NCBI GenBank assembly: GCA_034509425.1
Contig: JAVTVJ010001245.1
Coordinates: 1-64,000, forward strand
DNA length: 64,000 bases
Reading direction: 5' to 3'
Origin: Eopsaltria australis
Taxonomy: Eukaryota > Chordata > Aves > Passeriformes > Petroicidae
Shown here: one piece after another, positions 47,931-56,388 of the stretch
Numbering within the stretch: the first letter of the stretch is position 1
Layout: each line of letters opens with the position of its first letter
Program-made: the position numbers and the translations under genes
The notes under the pieces: model-generated
Databases searched by the model: none
What the model saw: only the letters and a program-made list of their open reading frames with translations
What the model was told of the DNA's origin: nothing

Positions 47931-48624
47931 TGTAGTGGTCTGGCTGATGGTGTGCTTGGCTGGCTGGAGCCGTGACCTTCCAGAGAACATCTCCGCAGTG
48001 CTGTTGGTCCGCAGGACTCTCCGAGGCCACACACTCAGACACTGACCACACACACTCAGCAGGGTAATGCAAGCATACAACAATAAGAAGGTGGGAAGGG
48101 CCTTTGTATGAATTTCCAACTAAGTTTATTACTGTCACCCAGAGGGATCAGGAACAGAACCTAGCTGGAAGGGGTCAGGGACAAAAGACTGGGTCGGTGA
48201 CAAAGACCACGAACAAAGGAGAGTCTGGCTGTTATATATTAAGGGGGGTGGGAATATCAATGTCCAATGAGAAATGGGCATAGGGTGGTACAAGGGTGAC
48301 ATACAAGTTGGGAAGCTAGTGAGGACAAACAGAAGGAGTGGCCAGGGAGTACAAACCAATGGGGTATCCAAGAGAGGAGAACATTCTAGAAAAGCTACTT
48401 ATATGGGTGCAAGGGTGGAAAGGCCAACAGGCCAGTCAGGGTAACAGAACATGGAAACATCTACGTAACAATCTGGGGCATTGTGGGAGAGCAAATTTCT
48501 GTCACTCTTAAGTGTGAGGGTAGGCACAGCCCTTGGGCTGTGCCTCCAGTAGACCCTCACAGAGATCCAGTCTGCAGGCTGAGCCCTCGTGGAAATCTGG
48601 TCGGCAGGCCTACTGGCCTCCACA
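47931..48624 (-). mobile_element. Solo LTR of the ERV-B family (LTR-B1)
   Basis: On the minus strand it runs from TGTGGAGGCC (48,624) to ...CACTACA (47,931). It contains a TAATATATAA TATA box near 48,237 and AATAAA near 48,125. It shares blocks with the LTR of ERV-B: GGAGAACATTCTAG, GGTAACAGAACATGG and the terminal GGCCTCCACA. Flanks CACTAT and CAGTTT match at four of six positions, possibly a worn target duplication. No internal sequence is attached, so it is a solo LTR, pointing towards MELK. Confidence 0.7.
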
Positions 48625-48753
48625 CAGTTTGACAACCCTCTTCCACACCTTTAAGAGTCCCTGAAACCTGCAGCCAAGTACATGGGGGAGTGGAGGGATA
48701 TGGAGCTCAGGATGAGACCACCATGGGGTGAAGACATCACTCATGATGACCTC
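48625..48753. other. Spacer between LTR-B1 and LTR-B2
   Basis: About 130 bases of unrecognised sequence separate the solo LTR from the 3' LTR of ERV-B. Confidence 0.4.
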
Positions 48754-49067
48754 TGTCGCAGATGGGTGTCTGGGTGGATGGTAAGCCACGACCTTCTGGA
48801 AGCGTCCTCAGCCGAAGATGTTCGCTGGCCACACACTCACACACCACACGGACCACACACAGACACCGGATAGCTGTTCAATCACACCAACAATAAGGAC
48901 TGAGAGGGGTCTTTGTATGGGGATCCACAGGCAAGGTTTATTTCAGCACACTGTGAAGGGGCCCAGGGACAAAGACAAGAACAAAGCAGGGTACAAGGCT
49001 TACATATGGGGTGGGCAGAGCATCAAGGGCCAATGATCTGAGGGCTCAGGGGTGGTACAAAGGTGGG
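48754..49067 (-). mobile_element. ERV-B 3' LTR, distal part (LTR-B2, R/U5 side)
   Basis: The U5 side of an LTR beginning TGTCGCAG on plus, with an AATAAA signal near 48,937 on the minus strand. It is cut at 49,067 by ERV-A and resumes at 58,413. The two parts together make about 590 bases, ending TGTGGAGG at 58,688. It shares its R/U5 layout with LTR-B1. Confidence 0.75.
49062..49067. other. ERV-A target-site duplication, left copy (GGTGGG)
   Basis: GGTGGG directly abuts the LTR end TGTCGCC. The same six bases follow the other LTR at 58,407-58,412. Confidence 0.9.
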
Positions 49068-49677
49068 TGTCGCCGCCCGCCTGCTCCCTTGATGGTGTGA
49101 AGGTGGGCGCTAACGAAGGCGGGTGCGACTGGGGTCCTCGGTGGCCTCCCTTGAACCCGTGTCGCCAGGCGGTACTTGCCCTTGCTCTTCGGTAGGTCTC
49201 AGCTAGACGAACTACAGCCACTCCGCAGGGGGATCTCCCGACCCAGGGTAAATGAGACACAGACACAGAGGTACTGCACTCAGTGACACCGGGGATCGGA
49301 AGACCCCGAACTCCCAGTGACATGACCTTTTATTGCAAGGGGAGAACCAATCACAGAGGGGCAAGTGGGAGGAACAAGGGAGGAGCATGGGACAGGGAAC
49401 CAACCAGGGAGAACTGGGGGAGGAGAGAGGGTGATAGGCAGGAGAGGGATACAATGAGCAACTGAGTAATGAAGAACTTTCCAGACAACGGGGGAGGTGG
49501 CTAACTGTGATGGGCAGGTGGTGCTACCCAATGGGCCCTGGGGGTGTCAACTCCTCTGCAGCCCGACCCACTTCGGGCTAAACCATTGTCTGCTCCTCCT
49601 CAGGGGAGCTTTCTTCCTCCCCCCAGGGCTTCCTCATGGGGAATTCCTCTTCTGGTGTAACCTGCACCACCGCCACA
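49068..49677 (-). mobile_element. ERV-A 3' LTR
   Basis: 610 bases, TGTGGCGG...GCGACA on the minus strand. An AATAAA signal is at 49,329-49,334 and a CCAAT-type ATTGGTT lies just upstream. The start of U3 also encodes the end of env (stop at 49,578-49,580). It differs from the 5' LTR at about 49,076, 49,617 and 49,670. Confidence 0.95.
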
Positions 49678-51032
49678 TCTCCCCTGTTTTTATTACTTAA
49701 AGAAAGCAAACGGTTAACTAATGAGACAACAAAGCTCTTAAAACAACTTAAAAGGCAAAGTCCAATGAAAATGATGAGTAGAACTAAAAACAGAGTCCGT
49801 AGGGCTTGGGAAACCCAGCCAGAGATCCCCCATCCAGAAAAAAGACTGTCCAGCCAATCTTTGCCCTCGGTCTTCAGGCGATGGATCTGGTCCCGCATTT
49901 CCTGGATGGTTGACTTGATGGATGTGGCGTGCGAAGATAAGTTGAGACAACACAGTCCCTCAAATTCTTCGCACCCGTGGCCGTGGAGCAGCAGCAGATA
50001 ATCTATGGCGGCTCTGTTTTGGAGCGTTGCCTGCCTGGTTGCCTCCTCGTCTGAGAGGAGTTCCGAGAGCGCCTGTGATGTCAAATTGGCCTGCTTCCCG
50101 AGCCAACACTCCAGGTGAGAAAGCTCACCTAGGGCCTTGGCCGCCGCCACCCACGGCAGAAATATCGAGGCCGCAACCCTTTTAGAGAATGACCAGGAGA
50201 CCACATCATTGTCACAATTTGGGTCCAGGTCGAGGGTGGATCGTATTTGGCGAGTCTCATTCGCGTGGTCTCTCCAAGCTATCAACTGGTTCACTCCCGG
50301 TGTTAGCAGGGAGAGCTTGCCGAGCGTGCAGGGCCCTCCTCTCAGACGAGATGGGATTCCCGCCCACACCCGGTCACCGCAGATCAAGAAGACTCCTTTG
50401 GGGAGTCTCTTGGGGGAATTGGTGGATGCGGACCATGTAAAATCTGCAAACCTGCACCAAGATTTTTTGTTATATAGTTGCCAATTGTTTGGGGAGACGT
50501 CGAGGACTTTTGGAATAACCGGAGGTATTGCCAATGTGCCCACTCTAGGTTCTGTCCTCGTTGCAGTTATGGTCTCCCTCTGCTTGTGCGGGTCTTCTCT
50601 TTGGGAATCTCGGTAGACCTCCCAGTTCTTTCTACGATCCCACATGGGGCTATACAAACTTTGCCTCCGGTGTCTGGGAGATCTAGATTCTGCGAAAATG
50701 GTGCAGAATGCCGGTTGGGCCGACCCCAGTAGATCCAATTCCTGGGGTTCGGTGTTCATGGATGGAAGGGCCTGCATCCACTGATCCCAGCTATGGGGTG
50801 TGCGGATTCCTGAGAAAAAGGTGTTATTTTCGAGCCATGTCTCGGGGATCCCTACCAGGCAGGTGCTCATGGGGCCATTCGCTGAGTCCACGTGTAGGCA
50901 GAAATCCTCCTGGCTGATGGATCTGGCCAGGGTGGCCCACACATTTTCTCGGGGCTGCTGCACCAGCCACGGGGCGGATGCCGGGATTTCCAGGAGAAGC
51001 AAGACTGTGGCGAAGACCCAGGCCGGTCCCAT
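49578..51032 (-). CDS. env: ERV-A env glycoprotein, intact open frame
   Basis: A 484-residue envelope precursor. It has a signal peptide (about 1-20, hydrophobic LLLLEIP run), a short surface subunit, and a likely SU/TM junction after SKR (about residue 281) followed by a hydrophobic fusion-peptide-like stretch. The transmembrane subunit has an LQNRAAIDYLLL immunosuppressive-type segment and a CX6CC motif (CEEFEGLCC) that links the subunits by disulfide in alpha- and gamma-type envelopes. A membrane span lies near 416-440, then a cytoplasmic tail. The last 33 or so residues are encoded by the LTR. There are no stops or frameshifts, while gag and pro are broken. A betaretroviral backbone with this envelope type suggests past recombination. 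Whether it is expressed cannot be told from sequence. Confidence 0.93.
   Translation of the reverse strand: MGPAWVFATVLLLLEIPASAPWLVQQPRENVWATLARSISQEDFCLHVDSANGPMSTCLVGIPETWLENNTFFSGIRTPHSWDQWMQALPSMNTEPQELDLLGSAQPAFCTIFAESRSPRHRRQSLYSPMWDRRKNWEVYRDSQREDPHKQRETITATRTEPRVGTLAIPPVIPKVLDVSPNNWQLYNKKSWCRFADFTWSASTNSPKRLPKGVFLICGDRVWAGIPSRLRGGPCTLGKLSLLTPGVNQLIAWRDHANETRQIRSTLDLDPNCDNDVVSWSFSKRVAASIFLPWVAAAKALGELSHLECWLGKQANLTSQALSELLSDEEATRQATLQNRAAIDYLLLLHGHGCEEFEGLCCLNLSSHATSIKSTIQEMRDQIHRLKTEGKDWLDSLFSGWGISGWVSQALRTLFLVLLIIFIGLCLLSCFKSFVVSLVNRLLSLSNKNRGDVAVVQVTPEEEFPMRKPWGEEESSPEEEQTMV
49678..49691 (-). other. ERV-A polypurine tract
   Basis: The minus strand reads AAAAACAGGGGAGA directly before the LTR start TGTGG. 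This is the expected primer site for plus-strand DNA synthesis. Confidence 0.85.
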
Positions 51033-51197
51033 CTTCTTTCGGGGGTCTCTGGTGGGTAAACTGAGAGAAAAATTTTTGAAGCTTAACTAAGACAACAAAA
51101 CAACAAGGGATAGGATAAACTAACATAGATTCCCCCTCTCCCCCTTTTCTCTCAAAAAGGGTTTGGGAAGCTGGGGTAGGGACACACGAAAGGTAAG

Positions 51198-54100
51198 TCA
51201 GAAGGGCAGGTTGGGGAAGGGAAAGAGGGGATGTACAGTCCATAGTGTCTTCCCTCCGGCATCCTCGGTGTCCTCTTCCTTGGGGATTCCTTCTCGTTGA
51301 GGTGCCGGAGGCTCGTTGAAGCCAGGTAAGTGTTTTCTTTTTCTTTTCTTCCATGTCTCAGTGGCTTGAAAGCCATCTTCCTGCGGTGTCTGCGGTGGTC
51401 TTCTCTCTAAAACACAGACTTGCTTCCTCTGTCTAGGCCCCCGGTACGGACGTACGTACTTGGCTGGGATCCACTTTGGCCCTTCTGGGGTGGACACACA
51501 CGCGTAACCTCTGCCCCAGACGATCAGTGGGAGGGGCCCTTCAACCTCGTGGGTCTCGGGGTTCCTCACCAGCACCGGCGGATGTTCCTTTAATTTGGAG
51601 TTAGCCGAATTAGTGAAATGCCGGAAGACAGGGGGGACAGGCTCTTCTGGTGTACAGTTCAAAAAGTTTATGGTGAAGAGCGCCTTGCAGAGTCGCTCAA
51701 TGGGCGATTTTTTCTCTGCACCTCCCTGCTGCTGGTAGAGGACTCTTTTGAGGGTGCCGTGAGTCCTCTCCACGATGGCCTGTCCCGTAGGGGAATGAGG
51801 GATGCCGGTGGTGTGGGCGATCCCGCACTCCTGGAGGAAGCTACGGAGATGGGCAGAGGTGTACGCCGGGCCATTGTCCGTTTTTATCTTTTTGGGGGTG
51901 CCTAGGACAGAGAAAGCCATTAATAGATGTTTCCGAACGTCTCTCGCCTTCTCGCCCGTGTGGGCGGAGGCGAAAACTGCATGACTAAAGGTGTCCACTG
52001 ACATGTGGACATACTTAAGTCTACCAAATTCTTGAATATGGGTAACATCAGTCTGCCAGACCTTGTTCGCAGCTAGCCGTCGAGGGTTTACCCCTGGGTG
52101 GAGTGAGGGCAGCTGATAGGTCTGACAGCTGGGACATGTCGCCACAATCGCCCGAGCCTGCTCCAGAGGTAGGTGGAACATCCTCTGGAGGGCTGGGGCG
52201 TTCTGATGATAAAACTGGTGGGACAATTTGGCTTGCGCAAAGGTGTTGGGGATGTTGGCAGACCGCACCTGCGCAGCCATTGCCAAGGCGTCTGCCCTGC
52301 AGTTTCCCTCGGATATGTACCCGGGGACGTCTTGATGCGACCTCACGTGCATTACGTGGAATGGGTGCTCTCGGTGGGATAACAAGGACACTAGCCGCGA
52401 GAGCAGCCCGAACAATTTTTGGTTAGAGACCTCTTTAAGTAAACTGTGTTCTGCTCTGACAGTTACCCCAGCTACATAGGCCGAATCTGTGACCAAATTG
52501 AGGGGTTCCTGGAACCTCTCGAAGACTCTGACAACGGCTGCTAACTCTGCAATTTGTGGGGATCCTTCCACCACATGGACCTCAGATTCCCACTTCTGGG
52601 TCCGAGGGTCCTTCCAAGTCATAACTGACTTGTGAGAGGACCCTGAGCCGTCGGTGAAAACTGTCAGAGCCCCTTTTACAGGCTTTTTTGATTGCATGAA
52701 CTTTGGTGCCAGATTAAAATTCGTATTAAATAGATGATGCTTTAATTTTTTCCCCGTGATTTTGCCTGGGAAACTGTCGAGAGAGAACTGGAGGCTCTCA
52801 TTGGACTGGATCAATTTTTCCAAGTCCTCGTCTTTCCAGGGTACACGAATGCATGAGAAATCGCATCCCGCAAGGGTGCAGAGCCTGGTCCTCGCTCTGG
52901 ATATTAGCGAGGCCACCAGCTCTTGTGGCGTCGTGATGGTTTTGGACGGAGTGTGAGGGAGGAACACCCACTCTATGATCAAGAGAGAGTCCCTCAACCT
53001 CCCGTCCCATTGGAAAATCAGGACGTGATATTGGGGGACCTGCCCCAGGATGATGAGCTGGAAGGGCAGGTCCGGGGCCACCCTATGGGCGTGCCGGGAG
53101 ACTAAGGCTTTGCGTACCTTACCTATGGAAGCCCTGGCATCAGTGGTCAGCTGCCTCGGAGAGTCCAGTCCCTCGCCGCCCTTCAGAAGATGGAACAAGG
53201 GGGCGAGGTCCTCCATCGTCAGCCCCAGCAGAGGATGAACCCAGCTGATGCTCCCGCAGAGCTGGTGTAATTCTCGCAGGGTCCTGGGCTCGTCGACAAT
53301 GTCGAGTTGCTGGGGTGTGACGGTCCCCTCTCTGATGCGGATGCCTAGGTACTTCCATGGCATGGTGTGCTGTACCTTGTCAGGATGGATGGTCATCCCG
53401 GCACACTGGATGGCATCAATGGTGGCAGTCAAGGTCCGGTCCAGTAATTGCTCCGAGGGAGCACAAATGAGGACATCGTCCATGTAATGGAGGATGATAG
53501 GTCTCGCGAAGGCCTTCCGGATGGGCGACAGTACTCGGGCCACGTACCACTGGCAGATGACGGGTGAGTTTTTCATGCCTTGGGGCAACACCCGCCAGTG
53601 GTACCTCTCCTGGGGTGCCTGCCTGTTAAGTGATGGTACGGAGAAGGCAAAGCGCGGTGCATCATCCGGGTAAAGAGGGATGGAGAAAAAGCAGTCCTTT
53701 ATGTCAACGATGGCAAGTGGCCACGTCCGGGGGAGCATCGCCAGGGATGGCAATCCCGGCTGAAGGGGACCCATGTCGACAATGGCCTCGTTGATTTTAC
53801 GTAGGTCGTGGAGGAGCCTCCACCCGCCTCTGCCCGCCTTACGGATGACGAAGACGGGGGAATTCCAAGGGCTGTCTGATGGAACGACATTACCCTTGGA
53901 AACTTGCTCCTCCACGAGGAACTGTAGGGCGCTCAACTTGTCCTTCGTGAGGGGCCACTGCTCCACCCACACCGGCTTGTCGGTCCTCCAGTTGAGCAGT
54001 GGTACAGCGGCGTGGGTGGCGCGCCCAGCAGCGGCCCTGGCTAGAAATCCCCTGGTGTTTCCGGGATTTCTAGCCTGGTCCCCCATTGCGACAGCAGGTC

Positions 54101-54413
54101 CTGGCCCCAGAGGTTGAAGCCGGAGGCCACCACGTAGGGTCTTAGCGTGGCAACATGACCATCCGGCCCCTCCACCAAGATGTTGTTGGTGGACCTCTGG
54201 GGGCATGACGGCTCCCCCAAGTCCGGTGATGTTCTCTGCGGAAGGCCGAAGCCCCCACCCGTGTGGCCACTCAGCTGCAGAGATGATCGTGACGTCAGAG
54301 CTTGTGTCCATCATCCCGCGGATGTGCACCGCCGCTTTGCCGTTCTTAAGGTGGCATGACAAGGTCGGCTTGTCAGTCCCCAGGAGCTCCGAGTACATGG
54401 CCCTCGGTGTCAT
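51198..54413 (-). CDS. pol: ERV-A pol (RT, RNase H, integrase) with fused protease front
   Basis: An open frame of 1,071 codons. The reverse transcriptase has the LPQGMKNSP block and YMDD at 53,475-53,486. RNase H has FTDGSG, an ELAAV glutamate, TDSAYV and a final RADALA aspartate. Integrase has an HHCC zinc region (HQFYH...CPSC), the DDE triad (WQTDVTH, TDNGPAY, an E in AIVERTHG) and a C-terminal GRGYA block. All catalytic residues I can see are present. The first 100 or so codons are protease frame that runs into pol only because of a frame change at a five-base G run (54,199-54,203). True pol should begin by a -1 slip near 54,044-54,050. The frame ends 165 bases before env. Confidence 0.92.
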   Translation of the reverse strand: MTPRAMYSELLGTDKPTLSCHLKNGKAAVHIRGMMDTSSDVTIISAAEWPHGWGLRPSAENITGLGGAVMPPEVHQQHLGGGAGWSCCHAKTLRGGLRLQPLGPGPAVAMGDQARNPGNTRGFLARAAAGRATHAAVPLLNWRTDKPVWVEQWPLTKDKLSALQFLVEEQVSKGNVVPSDSPWNSPVFVIRKAGRGGWRLLHDLRKINEAIVDMGPLQPGLPSLAMLPRTWPLAIVDIKDCFFSIPLYPDDAPRFAFSVPSLNRQAPQERYHWRVLPQGMKNSPVICQWYVARVLSPIRKAFARPIILHYMDDVLICAPSEQLLDRTLTATIDAIQCAGMTIHPDKVQHTMPWKYLGIRIREGTVTPQQLDIVDEPRTLRELHQLCGSISWVHPLLGLTMEDLAPLFHLLKGGEGLDSPRQLTTDARASIGKVRKALVSRHAHRVAPDLPFQLIILGQVPQYHVLIFQWDGRLRDSLLIIEWVFLPHTPSKTITTPQELVASLISRARTRLCTLAGCDFSCIRVPWKDEDLEKLIQSNESLQFSLDSFPGKITGKKLKHHLFNTNFNLAPKFMQSKKPVKGALTVFTDGSGSSHKSVMTWKDPRTQKWESEVHVVEGSPQIAELAAVVRVFERFQEPLNLVTDSAYVAGVTVRAEHSLLKEVSNQKLFGLLSRLVSLLSHREHPFHVMHVRSHQDVPGYISEGNCRADALAMAAQVRSANIPNTFAQAKLSHQFYHQNAPALQRMFHLPLEQARAIVATCPSCQTYQLPSLHPGVNPRRLAANKVWQTDVTHIQEFGRLKYVHMSVDTFSHAVFASAHTGEKARDVRKHLLMAFSVLGTPKKIKTDNGPAYTSAHLRSFLQECGIAHTTGIPHSPTGQAIVERTHGTLKRVLYQQQGGAEKKSPIERLCKALFTINFLNCTPEEPVPPVFRHFTNSANSKLKEHPPVLVRNPETHEVEGPLPLIVWGRGYACVSTPEGPKWIPAKYVRPYRGPRQRKQVCVLERRPPQTPQEDGFQATETWKKRKRKHLPGFNEPPAPQREGIPKEEDTEDAGGKTLWTVHPLFPFPNLPF
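54044..54050 (-). promoter_or_regulatory. Probable pro-pol -1 frameshift site (GGATTTC)
   Basis: The minus strand reads G GAT TTC immediately before the pro stop codon, in the protease frame. Pol continues open in the -1 frame from here. It resembles the G GAU UUA site of mouse mammary tumor virus pro-pol. Confidence 0.55.
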
Positions 54414-54837
54414 CTTCGCCCTGGGAAGGTCCTCCGGAATAATGATTGTATGGGCCTACCACTGGCCCCTTGGCACAAACCACGGAGCCGAGTGGCAGGC
54501 GGCTGTTATTTTGAACGTATGTCCGGGAGTAGCTGTGACAATCTGGGGGAGTACGAAGAGCCCGGGAGGGCCCCTCGTAGAGTCCCCTATTACTAAAAGT
54601 TCAGTCCGGTGAAAGATGTCCCCACAGAGGAAGACATTGTATGTGCGGAACTCGGTGTCTGTGACGTGTTGAGGGTGGGCACTTACCAGGTGAAACCTGG
54701 TCCTGTCCTTAGCCGCCGGAGTGTCCCCCTCTCCCGCCGATGACAGGGCGGGCGGTCTCGCCGGAGCGGCGGCCTCATCGAAGGTGTCGTCAGCCTTTAA
54801 TTTTGTGTCACAGTGCGGTTCTGCTCCGCGCTCCTCT

Positions 54838-54844
54838 GTTTCCC
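54838..54844 (-). promoter_or_regulatory. Probable gag-pro -1 frameshift site (GGGAAAC)
   Basis: The minus strand reads G GGA AAC in gag phase, a classic X XXY YYZ heptamer of the type used by simian betaretroviruses, 28 bases before the gag stop. The frame reached by a -1 step closes soon afterwards (AAT TAA). The pro frame that stays open is the third one, so a small indel has probably occurred just downstream. Confidence 0.55.
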
Positions 54845-55741
54845 TGATGTTGTCGCTGGCACGGGCAGAGCGCCGCTCCGGGACCTGTGGGAGACTTATA
54901 ACCAGAAGTGTTAGGTTTCCGGGACTTTGGACAGAAGCGTGCGATGTGCCCACCCTGTCCGCAATTGTAACACTTAGTATGTCTGGTCTGGGAAACGTCT
55001 TGTTCAGGTGTGGCAGCCCCCACCGCTGCCAAAGGTCTCTTGGGTTGTGGTCCACGGCCTGAAGGAGGGGGTACTACTGGTGGATCAGGGGCTACTTCGG
55101 CGCAGGCTTCTAGCACTGTCTCTAGAGAGGACCGAGGCAGCCTGGGGAGGGTCTTTAGGACTGCCCTGCAGGCAGCGTTGGCGTTGGAATACGCCACTGA
55201 CTGGAGGAGCTTCTCAATGTTGGCCGGGTCGGCTTCTTGTTTTTCGAGGGCCATCCTTACCCTCCCTACAAATTTCACAAAGCTTTCCTCCGGGTCCTGC
55301 ATAATGGTGGCGTATCCCTTCAAGGGCGCCTCCTCGGATGGTAGTGTCAGGAGGGCCCTCAGTGCTGCCTGCTGCACATCTCTAATTGCCCTTGTTGGTA
55401 GTTGGGCAGCCTGCACCTCCCCTTTGCTGTAGTCCCCCTCGCCTGCTAAGTGGTCTGTTGTTAACTCGTCCACTTCGTCCTCTCCCTCATACTCTTCCAA
55501 AAACTCTTCGAGCAGGCGTCTCCAGGCCCTTTTCCACAATCGATAATTTTCGGGAGCCAGGATCCCTTCCATCACGGCTTTGATATCATCGGGGACCAGT
55601 AAGTTAGAACGGAAGGTCGCCTGTAACATCCCCTGGCTATAGGAGGAGTCCAGCCCATGATCACTAATCATTTTGCACAAATCCCGCAACTGGGAAAATG
55701 GGAAGGGTTCCCAGCGGGGACGGCGCCCGCGCCTATCGAGG

Positions 55742-56388
55742 TGTATTACTAAACGAAACGGCTGTGATTCACCGCTTGTTTAGCCTAGAACTAACCAGCC
55801 CCCCTCCTAGGTGGAGGCTCTCTTCCAAAGTGCTATCCAAGGCCACCTGTCCTCGCGGCTAGTGGCCTGGAGGGCTCAAGAGCACCCACAGTGGAGAGAG
55901 CTGGCGGAGGGCGTGGGTTAGCTTCTAGTATTGCTGGAAGAATGAGGAGCGACTCAATGACTCTCAGCAACAGGGAGTTTATTACCCTCTGGGACCTGAG
56001 AGGCAAAAGAGCCTCGAACAATCTTGACAGTAGTTTATATATGAAACCGTCCGACCAATCATCGGAGAGCAACTGGGAGGAGAAAGGGGAGGGAGCATAC
56101 ATAAGGACTAATCAGGGAAGACTCGGGGAGGAGTTCAGGGATAACAACCAATGGTGAACTTGAGAACAGAGAATTTTCTGGTAAAGCTTGTCAATCAAAC
56201 ACATAACAGAAAGGTTACAGAACCAATAACATAAAAGGGGTGTTAACATGGGTGTTACCCACAGCGTGACTCAGCACAGGGACTAAACCATTGTGGGACG
56301 AGATGCAGGGGGGTGAGTCCTGTATGGTTTAATCCACCAGGACCTTTTGGGCCTTTCAGGCCTTACCTCTAAATTAACAACCCCCACA
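55742..56388 (-). mobile_element. Solo LTR nested in ERV-A gag
   Basis: A 647-bp block with TG...CA ends. On the minus strand it has three ATTGG boxes, a CATATATAAAC TATA box near 56,038 and an AATAAA signal near 55,980. It is flanked by GAGG (55,738-55,741 and 56,389-56,392). A 6-bp GAGGTG duplication with a slightly shorter LTR is equally compatible. Its sequence differs from the ERV-A LTRs apart from a short AAACCATTGT block. It must have entered after, or shortly before, the ERV-A insertion, then lost its internal part by LTR-LTR recombination. Confidence 0.88.

Larger units (their letters stand above)
54041..55055 (-). pseudogene. pro: ERV-A pro region (protease), broken
   Basis: The segment between gag and pol. 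It overlaps the gag end (55,055-54,808), then encodes an N-terminal part ending FVPRGQW at an in-frame TAG (54,456-54,458), and continues to the protease. The active-site triplet reads DTSS (54,297-54,308) instead of the usual DTG or DSG. At the five-base G run 54,199-54,203 the conserved sequence moves to another frame, where it keeps the typical retropepsin ending (GQDLLSQWG) and stops at TAG 54,041-54,043. At least three defects thus hit the protease. The N-terminal part may relate to the dUTPase-like region of betaretroviral pro, but I could not confirm its motifs. Confidence 0.8.

Noticed and set aside
50640..50680. A furin site in the middle of the surface subunit (RSPRHRRQS)
   Set aside because: It lies too early in env. 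The fusion-like stretch and TM motifs follow the later SKR, which is the likelier subunit junction.
51198..54413. A natural protease-polymerase fusion protein
   Set aside because: The end of the conserved protease lies in another frame with its own stop. The fusion arises from a frame change at a G run.
52096..55432. Plus-strand open frames of 100-140 codons across the provirus
   Set aside because: They are antisense shadows of ERV-A pol and gag.
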